Source: Deinococcus sp. YIM 134068
Lineage (GTDB): Bacteria > Deinococcota > Deinococci > Deinococcales > Deinococcaceae
DNA length: 64,000 nucleotides
Assembly (NCBI RefSeq): GCF_036543075.1
Contig: NZ_JAZHPF010000005.1
Span: 79,501-143,500, forward strand
Reading direction: 5' to 3'
Part shown: positions 12,622 through 27,414 of the stretch, piece by piece
How positions within the stretch are numbered: the first letter of the stretch is position 1
Layout of the letters: every line of letters begins with the position of its first letter
Program-made: the position numbers and the translations under genes
Notes under the pieces: generated by a model
Database searches by the model: none
Seen by the model: only the letters and a program-made list of their open reading frames with translations
What the model was told of the DNA's origin: nothing

Positions 12622-12803
12622 GCCTCCTTGAACGCTTGATGAAAATTGCAAATTGGGCAAGAGGAGCATTTCATCGTCTGGAAGCAGGACGAGCTGCGCT
12701 CGTCACCCCCCTCCCCGACCCTCCCCCCACAAGGAGGGAGGGAGAAAAGAGCACGGCTGACACGCTCGCTTTCTATTGCACATCAAGCGTCTCAAGAGGA
12801 GGG
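12622..12803 (+). repeat. MITE-like repeat element, near-complete copy
   Basis: The left end GCCTCCTTGAACGCTTGATG and the right end (reverse complement CCTCCTCTTGAGACGCTTGATG, split as CCTCCTCTTGAGACG and CTTGATG) form imperfect terminal inverted repeats. Between them lie the GACGAGCTGCGCTCGTC palindrome, the CCCTCCCCGACC/GGAGGGAGGGAG hairpin and the conserved GCAC...GACACGCTCGC tract. A degenerate inverted copy abuts it. Confidence 0.75.
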
Positions 12804-12805
12804 GT

Positions 12806-12955
12806 CAGAAGAGCAAGTGCTTTGGCTTTTTTCTCCCTTAAGCAGGGGGCTGGGGTGGAGGTGACGAGCAACGCCCGCTCATCTCCCAGTCGGCAAAAGC
12901 TCTTCTCCCACCTGACTCGTCATTCACAACGGGCCTTCGAGGAGGGAACGGACAA
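12806..12955 (-). repeat. Degenerate second copy of the MITE-like repeat, inverted
   Basis: It contains GCTTTTTTCTCCC, GGGGCTGGGGTGGAGGTGACGAGC and TCATTCACAACG in the order expected for the minus orientation of the element. It lies head-to-head with the copy at 12622-12803 and fills the gap to moaB. Confidence 0.5.
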
Positions 12956-13011
12956 ATCGCCCCATCTCCCGCAGCGTGACCTGATCCCTCCCGAACCTCT
13001 TCCCTGGGGCG

Positions 13012-13024
13012 TATCGTGCCGGGC
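13012..13024 (+). promoter_or_regulatory. -10 box for a leaderless moaB mRNA
   Basis: TATCGT (13012-13017) is followed by 7 nt and ATG at 13025. There is no ribosome-binding site in the interval. Confidence 0.45.
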
Positions 13025-13600
13025 ATGACCGAGGCGACCGGCCCCAGCTCGTCCAGTACCGCGCACCATCAGGCCGCGCCGCGTTCCGTGCGGGTGGCGG
13101 TGCTCACCGTGAGCGACACGCGCACACCGGAAACCGACACGAGCGGGGCCTACCTCCTCTCCGAGCTGCATGCCGGGGGCCACGAGGTCACGGGCTACCG
13201 GATCGTCCGGGACGACGGCGTGGAGATTCGCTCGGCCCTCACGGCGCTGATGCGGGACGCGGCGGTGGTGATCTCCAGCGGCGGGACGGGCATCACCGGG
13301 CGGGACGTGACGATTCCGGTCGTGGAGTCGCTGCTCACCAAGCCGATGCCGGGCTTCGGCGAACTCTTCCGGATGCTGTCCTACCGCGAGGTCGGCGGCG
13401 CGGCGATGCTCTCAAGGGCGGTGGGGGGGCTGGCCGGGGGAACGCTCCTCTTCGCCCTGCCCGGCAGCCTGAACGCGGTCCAGACGGCGTGGACGGGCCT
13501 GCTGCGGGACGAACTGGGCCACCTCGCCTTCGAGGTCGCGCGGCACGGGCAGCCGATGATCCCCCAACCTGGAAGCGCCGGGCCGGGCGGGGCGGGCTGA
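13025..13600 (+). CDS. moaB: Molybdenum cofactor biosynthesis protein, MoaB/MogA family
   Basis: Belongs to the family that adenylylates molybdopterin before molybdate insertion. It is 191 residues long. The MoCF-binding fold is clear: [20 protein letters not shown] at the start of the domain, the nucleotide/pterin loop [13 protein letters not shown], and [14 protein letters not shown] near the end. The N-terminal ~20 residues are Ser/His-rich and variable. GTG at 13016 would add three residues. The ATG was chosen because of the TATCGT box 7 nt upstream. The next membrane-protein gene starts 3 nt after the stop. Confidence 0.9.
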   Translation: MTEATGPSSSSTAHHQAAPRSVRVAVLTVSDTRTPETDTSGAYLLSELHAGGHEVTGYRIVRDDGVEIRSALTALMRDAAVVISSGGTGITGRDVTIPVVESLLTKPMPGFGELFRMLSYREVGGAAMLSRAVGGLAGGTLLFALPGSLNAVQTAWTGLLRDELGHLAFEVARHGQPMIPQPGSAGPGGAG

Positions 13601-13603
13601 GGC

Positions 13604-14401
13604 GTGGACGGCTGGCTGGACCTCGCGCCCATCTCGCGGCTGACGCTGCCCTTCGCGCTGGCGCTGGGATTGATCGCCTTCTACTGGCTGTGGCGGGTGG
13701 CGGGTGAGGCGCGGCGGGGCTGGAGACCGGCGGCGGCGTGGTGGGCGGTGCCGGGGCTGGGGCTGCTGTGGCTCACGCCGCTTTCCGACGTGCCCGCGCT
13801 GTTCGGGCTGGGGGCGGCGGGGCTGCTGTTCGCGGAGTTCTGGCCGGGGGCCTTCCGGCCCGCGCGCACCCGGCCCGGCCCGGCGTGGCCGCTCGTCTCG
13901 CTCCTGTGCGGGCTGGCCGTCTTCGCCCTCGTCGCGGCGGGGGGCGGCGGGGCCATTCCCGTCACCGTGGGACTCGCCGCCGTGCTGGCGGGGCTGGGCG
14001 GGCTGCTGGCGGTGGGGCTACACCGGGAGAAGCGGCCCGCCCGCTCGCCGGGGCTGGAGGTGCGCTTCGCGCGGGTGCGGCAGCCCGAGTGGCCCGACCT
14101 CAGCGTGACGCTGACGGAGGAGGGCGCGCGGCTCGTGAACGTGTCGGGCGGCCCGGTCCAACTGGCGGGCTGGTCGCCCTCCGGGGTGAACGCCTGGCTG
14201 CGCGTGCGCGACGAGGGCGGCGCTCCCCTCAACGTGCTTGGCAGCGGGCAGAGCGCCTTCCTGCCGCTGAACGGGCGGGCGGGCGGCGTGCGCGTGTGGT
14301 ACGTGCCGGGAGGTGGAGGGCGCGGCAGGCCGTCCGAACCCCGCCTCTTCCGCGCGGACTGGACGCCCCCGGCCTACGCGGAGTCGCGGGTGCTGAATTG
14401 A
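13604..14401 (+). CDS. Membrane protein of unknown function
   Basis: A 265-residue protein with about five hydrophobic segments in the first ~145 residues (LPFALALGLIAFYWLW, WWAVPGLGLLWLTPL, VPALFGLGAAGLLFAEFW, LVSLLCGLAVFALVAA, VTVGLAAVLAGLGGLLAVGL). A soluble C-terminal beta-rich domain (~120 residues) follows, perhaps Ig- or CARDB-like (PDLSVTLTEEGARLVNVSGG, VNAWLRVRDEGGAPLNVLG). The family is not recognised. The GTG start 3 nt after moaB implies co-transcription, but nothing links it to molybdenum metabolism. Confidence 0.7.
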   Translation: MDGWLDLAPISRLTLPFALALGLIAFYWLWRVAGEARRGWRPAAAWWAVPGLGLLWLTPLSDVPALFGLGAAGLLFAEFWPGAFRPARTRPGPAWPLVSLLCGLAVFALVAAGGGGAIPVTVGLAAVLAGLGGLLAVGLHREKRPARSPGLEVRFARVRQPEWPDLSVTLTEEGARLVNVSGGPVQLAGWSPSGVNAWLRVRDEGGAPLNVLGSGQSAFLPLNGRAGGVRVWYVPGGGGRGRPSEPRLFRADWTPPAYAESRVLN

Positions 14402-14428
14402 GGGGCGAGGCAGGGAGATTCCGGTCCC

Positions 14429-14815
14429 TCAATGCCGTTCCAGCGTGATTTCCAGCGGAAGGACGGGGCGGGACCTGGCAGGAGTCTCGGGCGTGGTGAG
14501 GACGTAGATGTAAAAGCCGGGTTGTAACGGCGCTTCCCCGACGTAATCGAAGGGAAGATAGGCGGACTTCCCCCCTCTGGACTCAGCCTCCATCCAGGCA
14601 TACCGGTACGCCTGCGGGACGGGCTGAGCGGCGCTGCTCTCGCCGGGCCGGAGGTCGCCGTACCGGACGGTCTTCCCCGGAAAGCGGACGACGATGTGCC
14701 GGAGCGTCACCGGACTGTCGTTGCGGAGGGTGATGACGGGCGTCTCGGGACCCCCTGAACGTGGCGCACAGCCCACCAGCAGGAGCAGCGGGAAGACGAG
14801 CCACAGGGCACGCAT
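14429..14815 (-). CDS. Small lipoprotein of unknown function
   Basis: A 128-residue secreted protein. The signal peptide [16 protein letters not shown] has a lipobox (LVGC) with the Cys at residue 16. The mature part is beta-rich ([48 protein letters not shown]), a pattern often seen in small Deinococcus envelope proteins. It is convergent with the preceding membrane gene and divergent from truD. Confidence 0.75.
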   Translation of the reverse strand: MRALWLVFPLLLLVGCAPRSGGPETPVITLRNDSPVTLRHIVVRFPGKTVRYGDLRPGESSAAQPVPQAYRYAWMEAESRGGKSAYLPFDYVGEAPLQPGFYIYVLTTPETPARSRPVLPLEITLERH

Positions 14816-14899
14816 CCCCGGACTTTACCGCCACACCCCGAGGAGGAGCCACGCCCCCCAACTGACCCCCGAGGCTGGACCCCCGCCGCGCCCCGGCGT

Positions 14900-15981
<1,082 letters not shown>

Positions 15982-15985
<4 letters not shown>

Positions 15986-16355
15986 GACTGAGGCGCGCGG
16001 CCCCGCTCGCCTTGCTGGCGGCATTGGGCGGCACGCTCGCGCAGCGGTCCCCCACGGCGGAGGTGAGCCTCCGTCCCTCCTTCGGCGGGGCCTTGCTCCA
16101 GGGCCGGATGACGGTGCCGGGGGCCGACGCGCTGACCGGCGTGTGGAGTTCGCAGGGCCGCGCCCGGCTGCTGCGGTGCGCGCCGCGCTGCGTGGTCGTG
16201 TCCAGCGTCCCCCTTCAGGGCAGCCTGCTCGTCAACGGCGACACGTCCTACCGGGTGGCCCTGGGCGGCACCTTCCGCACGGGTCAGCGGGTCCAGCTCA
16301 CCCTGCAATTCCGGGGCGCTCCCCTCCTGAACGTGAACGCCACCGTCGCCCGCCC

Positions 16356-16359
<4 letters not shown>
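15982..16359 (+). CDS. Small secreted protein of unknown function
   Basis: A 125-residue protein. The N-terminus [20 protein letters not shown] is a signal peptide with cleavage likely after LAQ. The mature ~100 residues are beta-rich and contain two Cys in [11 protein letters not shown] that may form a disulfide. The GTG start overlaps the truD stop by 4 nt and its own stop overlaps the next gene the same way, so three genes form one tightly coupled unit. Function unknown. Confidence 0.7.
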
Positions 16360-16784
<425 letters not shown>

Positions 16785-16786
16785 GG

Positions 16787-17971
<1,185 letters not shown>

Positions 17972-17983
17972 GGGGTGAGGGTA
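17972..17983 (-). promoter_or_regulatory. -10 box for a leaderless aminotransferase mRNA
   Basis: TACCCT (minus strand, 17983-17978), then CACCCC and the ATG. There is no ribosome site between them. Confidence 0.45.
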
Positions 17984-18015
17984 CAGAGCGGTCCGGAGCG
18001 GGAGGAGAGGGACGC

Positions 18016-18531
18016 CTAGAAGCGGTACGTCACCCCCGCCCGCAGCCCCGGCGAGACGACGATGCCGCTCGCCAGGTCCGAAGTCCCGCTGCCCACGATG
18101 TACCGCGCCCGCGCCTCCCCGAACCAGCCCACCCGCCCGGCCCCGAAGCGGTCGCGCACGCCCACCGTGCCGCCGACGCCCCAGACGGCTCCCAGCAGCG
18201 TGGCGACTCCCGGCCCGCCGTAAATTGTGACCGGACCTACCGGGCGGCTGAGCAGCAGGTCCGCCCCCACGACGGGGAGGAAGGCGTCCAGCCCCGGCAC
18301 TCCGATGGTGTCCAACGTTCCGCGCAGGCTGACGCTCGTTGCCCCCGCTTGCGCGATAGGACCGCTCAGGCCGAGGTGAAGGCCCGGCAGGACGATGAAT
18401 TCGGTGCTCAATCCGGCCCAGAGCGTGACCCGCTCGCGTTCAGGAACTGTGGTCGAGAAGGTCGTCTGCGCCCCGGCGGCGAGGGAGGTCAGGGCGGCGA
18501 GACTGAGCAGGGTGCCGCGAAGCTTCTTCAT
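18016..18531 (-). CDS. Small outer-membrane-like beta protein with signal peptide
   Basis: A ~171-residue protein. The signal peptide MKKLRGTLLSLAALTSLAAGA is followed by alternating strands with many Gly residues (YGGPGVATLLGAVWGVGGTVGV) and a C-terminal YRF. A terminal Phe after a strand is the usual sorting mark of outer-membrane barrels, and the length suits an 8-strand barrel. No homologue is recognised. The ATG at 18531 is preceded by GAAGGTG; GTG at 18534 is the alternative. Confidence 0.65.
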   Translation of the reverse strand: MKKLRGTLLSLAALTSLAAGAQTTFSTTVPERERVTLWAGLSTEFIVLPGLHLGLSGPIAQAGATSVSLRGTLDTIGVPGLDAFLPVVGADLLLSRPVGPVTIYGGPGVATLLGAVWGVGGTVGVRDRFGAGRVGWFGEARARYIVGSGTSDLASGIVVSPGLRAGVTYRF

Positions 18532-18617
18532 CACACCTTCATTTTGTCAGTCACCCGGCGGAAGGCAAGCAGGTTTGCCATCTGGAGCGACAGCGGAAGT
18601 CCAGCGGCCCCTGCCCT

Positions 18618-18650
18618 TCCTGGCGATTGGAAGCTGGCGACTGGCGACCC
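18618..18650. repeat. GCTGGCGACTGG-type repeat
   Basis: TGGCGATTGGAAGCTGGCGA plus CTGGCGACC, a member of the GCTGGCGG/GCTGACGG family, between the secreted protein and the response regulator. Confidence 0.5.
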
Positions 18651-18712
18651 TCCCCAACGGCGAAGGGGGCGGCCTCCAGCACCACCCCCTCCCCGGTTTC
18701 CCTCCCGCGCGC

Positions 18713-19297
18713 TCAATGCAGCAGCCCGATGCTGCGGGCGCGGCTCACGGCCTCGGTGCGGTCGCGGGCTTCGAGCTTGGTGTACAGGCGGGCGAGGTGG
18801 TCCTTGATGGTGTCGGGGCTGACGCGCAGGTTCTTGGCGATCTCCTTGTTGCTGTAGCCCTGCGCGAGGAGCGGCAGCACGTCGGACTCGCGGGGGGTCA
18901 GGCGCGGCACGTCCACCTGCGGGAGGCGGTCGATCTCCGGGTGGGCCACGATGTCGCGCAGTTGGCGGGCGAGGCTTTCGGGGTCGGACTCCTTGCTCAC
19001 GTAGCCGCGTGCCCCGGCGGCGCGGGCGGCCTGCACGATGGCGGGTTCGGCGAAGGTGGTGATCAGGACGCTGACGACGCCGGGGTTGGTCTGGCGCAGG
19101 CGGTCGCAGACCTCGATGCCGGTCATGCCGGGCATCTTCACGTCGAGGAGGGCGGCGTCGGGCTGATGGGTGCGGCAGGCCTCCAGCGCGCGCAGGCCGT
19201 CGGCGGCCTCGGCCACCACGTCGAAGCCCTGGTGCAGCAGCGCGTACTTCAGACCCATACGAAAGAGGGGGTGGTCATCGGCGATCACGAGTCTCAT
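18713..19297 (-). CDS. NarL/LuxR-family response regulator
   Basis: A DNA-binding response regulator of 194 residues. The receiver domain (~1-115) has the acidic pair in ADDHP, the phospho-acceptor Asp in ALLDVKMPG (about residue 52), and the Lys in YVSKES. The LuxR-type HTH (~130-190) reads LTPRESDVLPLLAQGYSNKE then IAKNLRVSPDTIKDHLARLY. Its ATG overlaps the stop of the sensor kinase, so the pair is co-translated. The signal and targets are unknown. Confidence 0.93.
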   Translation of the reverse strand: MRLVIADDHPLFRMGLKYALLHQGFDVVAEAADGLRALEACRTHQPDAALLDVKMPGMTGIEVCDRLRQTNPGVVSVLITTFAEPAIVQAARAAGARGYVSKESDPESLARQLRDIVAHPEIDRLPQVDVPRLTPRESDVLPLLAQGYSNKEIAKNLRVSPDTIKDHLARLYTKLEARDRTEAVSRARSIGLLH

Positions 19298-20346
19298 GGC
19301 GTTACCTCCGGCAGATGCAGGGTGAGGATCGAGTGGGGGGGGGCAGGGTTGGCGTTCTCTGGGGAAAGGGAAGTGCGTTCGTAGCTCAGCCCGCCGCCGT
19401 GGGCCTCAGCGACCCGGCGGGCGATGAACAGGCCCAGCCCGGCGGTTCCGGCGGTGTACTGCTGCCCGGCGATGGTGACGGGCTGCGCGTTGAAGGGCTG
19501 CGCGAGTTCGGCCAGCGGCGCACCCAGGCCGGGGCCGTCGTCGCGGACCTGCACGCCCGCCGGGGTGACGGCGAGTTCCACCCGCGTGCGGGCGTAGCGC
19601 AGGGCGTTGTCGGCGAGGTTGGTCACGGCGCGTTCCAGCGCCCCCATGTCGGCGAGGGCCGTGCCCGTGCCCGTGACGGTGAGGGTGAGGTCGCGCGCCC
19701 CCGCCCGTGAGGTGAGGCGGCGGGCCACCCCGTCGAGGAGCGGGCGCAGCTCGGTGGGCCGGGTCTGAACCCGCACGTCCTCGCGCTCGTAGCGGTGCGC
19801 GTCGGCCATCTGCCCGACGAGGGCGAGCAGCCGCGCGTTCTCGGAGAGAATCTGCTCGCCCACCTCGCGGCGCTCGGCGTCGGGGAGTTTCCCCTCAGTC
19901 AGCGTGCGGGTGAGGTGCCCGGTGGCGATCAGGGGCGTCTTGAGGTCGTGGACGAGGGTCGCCATGAAGGCTCCCCGGCGGCCCTGCTCGGTGCCCAGCC
20001 GCGCCAGCAGCTCCCCGAAGGCACCGCGCAGCGCCCGAATCTCGGCGGGGTCGTCGTCGTGCGGCTCGGCGAAGTCGCCGCCCTGCACCTCGGCCTCCAG
20101 ACGGCTCAGCGGGCGCAGGAGGGCACCGCTCAGGACGTAGCCCACCAGCCCGCAGGTCGCCGCCGCGAGGCCCATCCAGCCCAGCAGCGTGCCGGGCGGC
20201 AGGTCGGGCCGCGCGCTGAGCGTGAGCACCAGGTTCGGCAGGAACGCCAGCAGGAAGATCACCAGCGTGAACTGGGCGCGCAGGGTGCCCTGCCACCGCC
20301 GCGTGGCGGCCTGGGGAAGCGGGGGCGAAAGCTCACCTGTGCTCAC
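19294..20346 (-). CDS. Sensor histidine kinase
   Basis: A 350-residue membrane kinase. Two transmembrane helices (FTLVIFLLAFLPNLVLTL and GWMGLAAATCGLVGYVLSGA) flank a very short extracytoplasmic loop, so it probably senses a membrane or cytoplasmic signal. A HAMP-like stretch follows, then the H-box LVHDLKTPL (HisKA type), the N-box NLADNALRYA, and G-boxes DDGPGLG and GLGLFIARR. The start is GTG. HisKA kinases usually pair with OmpR-type regulators, whereas this one overlaps a NarL-type gene. Confidence 0.92.
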   Translation of the reverse strand: MSTGELSPPLPQAATRRWQGTLRAQFTLVIFLLAFLPNLVLTLSARPDLPPGTLLGWMGLAAATCGLVGYVLSGALLRPLSRLEAEVQGGDFAEPHDDDPAEIRALRGAFGELLARLGTEQGRRGAFMATLVHDLKTPLIATGHLTRTLTEGKLPDAERREVGEQILSENARLLALVGQMADAHRYEREDVRVQTRPTELRPLLDGVARRLTSRAGARDLTLTVTGTGTALADMGALERAVTNLADNALRYARTRVELAVTPAGVQVRDDGPGLGAPLAELAQPFNAQPVTIAGQQYTAGTAGLGLFIARRVAEAHGGGLSYERTSLSPENANPAPPHSILTLHLPEVTP

Positions 20347-20513
20347 GTCCCGGAGTGTAGGAGGGAGGGTCTGACAGAACCCTCACGCCCGGAGGCCTAA
20401 GAACGCCGTCTGTCAACCCCCTCCGCCCCCCGCCCCTGACGGGGGGAGTCAGCTTCGGGTCTGGCCTTCCGGGAGGGAGAGGAAACAGCCCTAACTGCTT
20501 CGGGGGGAGGCCC

Positions 20514-21158
20514 TTAAGTGAACAGGCTCCGCCCCACCCGCACCAGCGTCGCCCCGGCCCGCACGGCGAGGGGATACTCGCCACTCATGCCCATGCTCAG
20601 CTCGGGCAGGCCGAGATCGTGCGCCCGCCGGGCCGTGTCGGTGAAGACGCGCAGGACGGCGGCCTCGTCCGCCGTGTCGGGGGCCATCACCATCAGGCCG
20701 CGCACGGTGAGGCCGGTCGCCGCCACCTCGTCATACACGGCGCGCAGACGTTCGGGGGGAACGCCGTGCTTCTGCTCCTCGCCGTTGTGGAGCTGGAGGA
20801 GCACGTCCGGCGCGCGGCCCCACTTCGCGGCGGCGTCCGCGAGGGCCTGAGCCTGCCGCACGTCCTCCAGCGCGTGAAGGAGCGAGGCCACGCGCATGTA
20901 CTTGACCTTGTTCAGTTGCAGCGGGCCGATGTAGTGCCACTCGGCGTCCGGCAGCAGGGCGGCCTTGTCGCGCAACTCCTGAGCGCGGCCCTCCCCGAGC
21001 GGGAAGCCCCCCGGTTGGAGGGCGGCGTGGGCGAGCACGTGTTCGCGGATGCTCTCCAGCGCCTGCCCCTTCGTCACGGCGACGAGGCGCACGCTGCCGG
21101 GGGGGCGTCCGGCCTCCGCCTCGGCCTCGCGCAGGCGGGCGAGCACGTCGGGCAGCAT
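20514..21158 (-). CDS. YggS/YlmE-family PLP-binding protein
   Basis: A ~214-residue PLP homeostasis protein (alanine racemase N-terminal barrel fold, no catalytic second domain). Seen: [10 protein letters not shown] with the PLP Lys (about residue 31), [27 protein letters not shown] and [23 protein letters not shown] at the phosphate site. The start at 21158 was chosen because the upstream in-frame 35 residues are low-complexity and GAGGTCCCC precedes this ATG. The family is linked to cofactor supply and cell envelope; here bamA diverges from it. Confidence 0.88.
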   Translation of the reverse strand: MLPDVLARLREAEAEAGRPPGSVRLVAVTKGQALESIREHVLAHAALQPGGFPLGEGRAQELRDKAALLPDAEWHYIGPLQLNKVKYMRVASLLHALEDVRQAQALADAAAKWGRAPDVLLQLHNGEEQKHGVPPERLRAVYDEVAATGLTVRGLMVMAPDTADEAAVLRVFTDTARRAHDLGLPELSMGMSGEYPLAVRAGATLVRVGRSLFT

Positions 21159-21382
21159 TACGGGGACCTCGGGCGGACGGGGAGACTCACGCCCGGTATT
21201 GTCGTCCGCCACCCCGCCACGCTCAAGCCCACCCCGGCGCGCGGTGGGTGGAGGGCGCGTCAAGAAACCTTCACCCTTCTCAGCGGGGGAGCGGGGAAGG
21301 TAAAGTTCCGCGTGCGTGGGCGGCCTTTGCGACCCTCCTCCATCAGAGGTTTGCCGCCGCCGCGTGCCAGACTAGGAGAAGC

Positions 21383-23944
<2,562 letters not shown>

Positions 23945-23960
23945 ACGGGCGGGGAATGGG

Positions 23961-23999
23961 AGGAGGGGCGGGCCTTGCGGGGCCTGCCTCTTCTTTTTG
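23961..23999 (+). terminator. Terminator after bamA
   Basis: GGCGGGCC and GGCCTGCC (one wobble pair) form a stem around a short loop, followed by TCTTCTTTTT. Confidence 0.6.
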
Positions 24000-24195
24000 A
24001 GGGGAAGAAGAGTGTAGAAACGCGGGAAGTGACCTTTCACGTTCCCCCCTTCTGCTCACCACCGCTACAAGGCCGTGCGGCAGCTTTCACCTGCCGCCGC
24101 CGCAAAGGCCAACCCTAGCCGTGACCGCTGCCCCTCTCATTCACGAGAATACGTTGTAATATATCAGAAAGGAAAAATCCGGCATAATTTTTGAT

Positions 24196-24903
24196 ATGTT
24201 TAAAAAGTTGAAACAGAGCTTGAACGAGGCCATAGAACGGGACAGAGTTAAATATGAAGCGGCAATACTCAACAAGCAGGCAATTCTTGACAAGACGAAG
24301 GAGGAACTAAATAGTAAGTATGACCTCCTTGTTAGAGAAGGACGTGCGCCCAGCGATTTGCCCGATAGTCTTCGTCAAATGATTCTGGATAATTTGGAGC
24401 CAAGCGAACTCATTCAAGAGTACCTGAAACACCAATACTCGGACGCAACGATTTTCCTCACCTCTACCAGGGTTATTATATACAAAAGTGGTTGGCAGGC
24501 TGGTGGTTCTATAGCTTCACCAAGTTCCTCAACATCTTCAAAAATTAAAAGCTATCCCTACTCTGCTATTAATGGCGTTGAAATTGCAATCAGCTCTATG
24601 TATGGTCGTATTGAGCTTAGCATTCCGGGTGTGAAAGATGCCCCGCGTGGTGGTTCTGCTGGACATGCCGTCCGTTATGAAAACGTCACCATCTTCACAC
24701 CAGAACAAACTGACAAGGCTAGGCAGATCGTCGCTGCTTTAAACGCAAGGACTGCGCTATTAAGGTCTGGCAACGCTTACTCCAATACAGCATCTAAATC
24801 TACACTTGTCGATCTTCTCAAAGAATTGGCAGAGCTTCATGCAACAGGTACTATAACTGATACAGAGTTCGCTGTGGCCAAAGCACGCCTTTTACAGGAA
24901 TAA
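24196..24903 (+). CDS. PH-like domain protein with C-terminal SHOCT helix
   Basis: A 235-residue cytoplasmic protein. The N-terminus is a Lys/Glu-rich coiled region, followed by a bacterial PH-like domain (~80-190: EYLKHQYSDATIFLTSTRVI, KIKSYPYSAINGVEIAISS, GRIELSIPGVKD). The end is a typical SHOCT motif (LVDLLKELAELHATGTITDT then EFAVAKARLLQE). Codon use is strongly AT-rich against its GC-rich surroundings, as is the upstream stretch with TTGTAATATATCAG, so it was probably acquired recently. No integrase or repeat marks the borders. The function of bPH-SHOCT proteins is unknown. Confidence 0.8.
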   Translation: MFKKLKQSLNEAIERDRVKYEAAILNKQAILDKTKEELNSKYDLLVREGRAPSDLPDSLRQMILDNLEPSELIQEYLKHQYSDATIFLTSTRVIIYKSGWQAGGSIASPSSSTSSKIKSYPYSAINGVEIAISSMYGRIELSIPGVKDAPRGGSAGHAVRYENVTIFTPEQTDKARQIVAALNARTALLRSGNAYSNTASKSTLVDLLKELAELHATGTITDTEFAVAKARLLQE

Positions 24904-25078
24904 GTTGGAAGACTCCTATAGTCGCCCTGATAATTATGTCCCTCGGCATCTTACCCTTCCTCCCAGCCCGCCCGTTCGAGCGTGGGGGTTCTTTGTTACT
25001 CCCACCTCCGCAGGCAGCCCCCACCCGCTACGATGCCCGGATGAACCACGACCGACGACCCACCCATGAGGCCCGCGC

Positions 25079-26644
<1,566 letters not shown>

Positions 26645-26703
26645 GACGTGGTTCGCCCGCAGGTCACGACGCCCCGGCAGCGGCGCGCGTACAGTTCCCG
26701 CCC

Positions 26704-27093
26704 GTGGAACGCATCCTGTTCAGGGCCAAGATTCACCGCGCCACCGTCACCCAGGCAGACCTCGACGACGTGGGCAGCGTGACCACCGATCAGGACCTGC
26801 TGGACGCGGCGGACATCCTCGTTCACGAGCGCGTGGACATCTACAACATCACGAACGGCCACCGCCTGAGCACCTACGCCCTGAGCGGGCCGCGTGGCAG
26901 CGGCGTCATCGGGATCAACGGGGCCGCCGCCCACCTCGTGCAGCCCGGCAACCTCGTGATCATCGCCGCCTCCGGCAACTACAGCGAGGAGGAGGCCCGC
27001 ACGCTGGAGCCGCGCGTGGTGCTGGTGACGCGAGGAATAGGATGCTGGAGCTTCAGCCCACGTAGATCAAGCCACTTGAGGACGGGGGCCTGA
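26704..27093 (+). CDS. panD: Aspartate 1-decarboxylase with apparent 3' frameshift
   Basis: Makes beta-alanine for pantothenate/CoA. It starts with GTG as [20 protein letters not shown]. The self-cleavage site Gly-Ser is in DDVGSVTTD (about residue 24), and [16 protein letters not shown] is typical. After RVVLV the frame reads an atypical tail to 27093. One frame over, [12 protein letters not shown] then TAG (27065) is the expected family C-terminus, so one G appears to be missing near 27026. It could be a real deletion, a sequencing error or recoding. The out-of-frame tail runs into a MITE-like repeat. The catalytic core is complete. Confidence 0.85.
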   Translation: MERILFRAKIHRATVTQADLDDVGSVTTDQDLLDAADILVHERVDIYNITNGHRLSTYALSGPRGSGVIGINGAAAHLVQPGNLVIIAASGNYSEEEARTLEPRVVLVTRGIGCWSFSPRRSSHLRTGA

Positions 27094-27256
27094 TGTGAAG
27101 GGCGGAGCGAGGAAGAGAGGCGTATTCAGCGTCTCGTAGAAGGACGAGCGTTGCTCGTCACCCCTCTCCCCAGCCCTCTCCCGCACGGGGAGAGGAAGCA
27201 AAAAGCACTTCTGGCACACTGGCTTTCTCTTGCACATCAGGCGTCACAAGGAGGGA
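27074..27256 (+). repeat. MITE-like repeat element, near-complete copy
   Basis: The left end is ACTTGAGGACGGGGGCCTGATGTGAA in two parts (ACTTGAGG, then GCCTGATGTGAA). The interior has GACGAGCGTTGCTCGTC, the CCCTCTCCC/GGGGAGAGG hairpin and AAAAAGCACTTCTGGCACAC, and the right end is TTGCACATCAGGCGTCACAA. No nested 24-nt module is present. It overlaps the out-of-frame tail of panD. Confidence 0.75.
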
Positions 27257-27267
27257 GCAGGAAGCAC

Positions 27268-27312
27268 AGATAGGACGCTCACCTTCTATCTCCATCAGGC
27301 GTTCGAGGGGGA
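27268..27312 (+). repeat. Extra right-end fragment of the MITE-like repeat
   Basis: GGACGCTCACCTTCTATC and CCATCAGGCGTTCGAG match the right end of the copy at 47170-47372. It lies just after the element at 27074-27256. Confidence 0.55.
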
Positions 27313-27357
27313 GGGAGAACAGAACAGGCTTTGCAACTTGATACGGCCCTTCATGGG

Positions 27358-27393
27358 TTGTGCTGGCGGCTGGAAGCTGGCCGCTGGCCGCCT
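27358..27393. repeat. GCTGGCGGCTGG-type repeat
   Basis: GCTGGCGGCTGGAAGCTGGC followed by CGCTGGCCG, 22 bases before meaB. Same family as 10683-10713. Confidence 0.55.
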
Positions 27394-27414
27394 AAACACG
27401 CCAAACTACCCCCC

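Noticed and set aside
12351..13028. A 225-residue plus-strand frame before moaB
   Set aside because: Runs through two inverted MITE-like copies; composition is that of translated repeat.
24130..24940. Prophage or integrative element around the AT-rich gene
   Set aside because: No integrase, tRNA target, direct repeats or phage structural genes.
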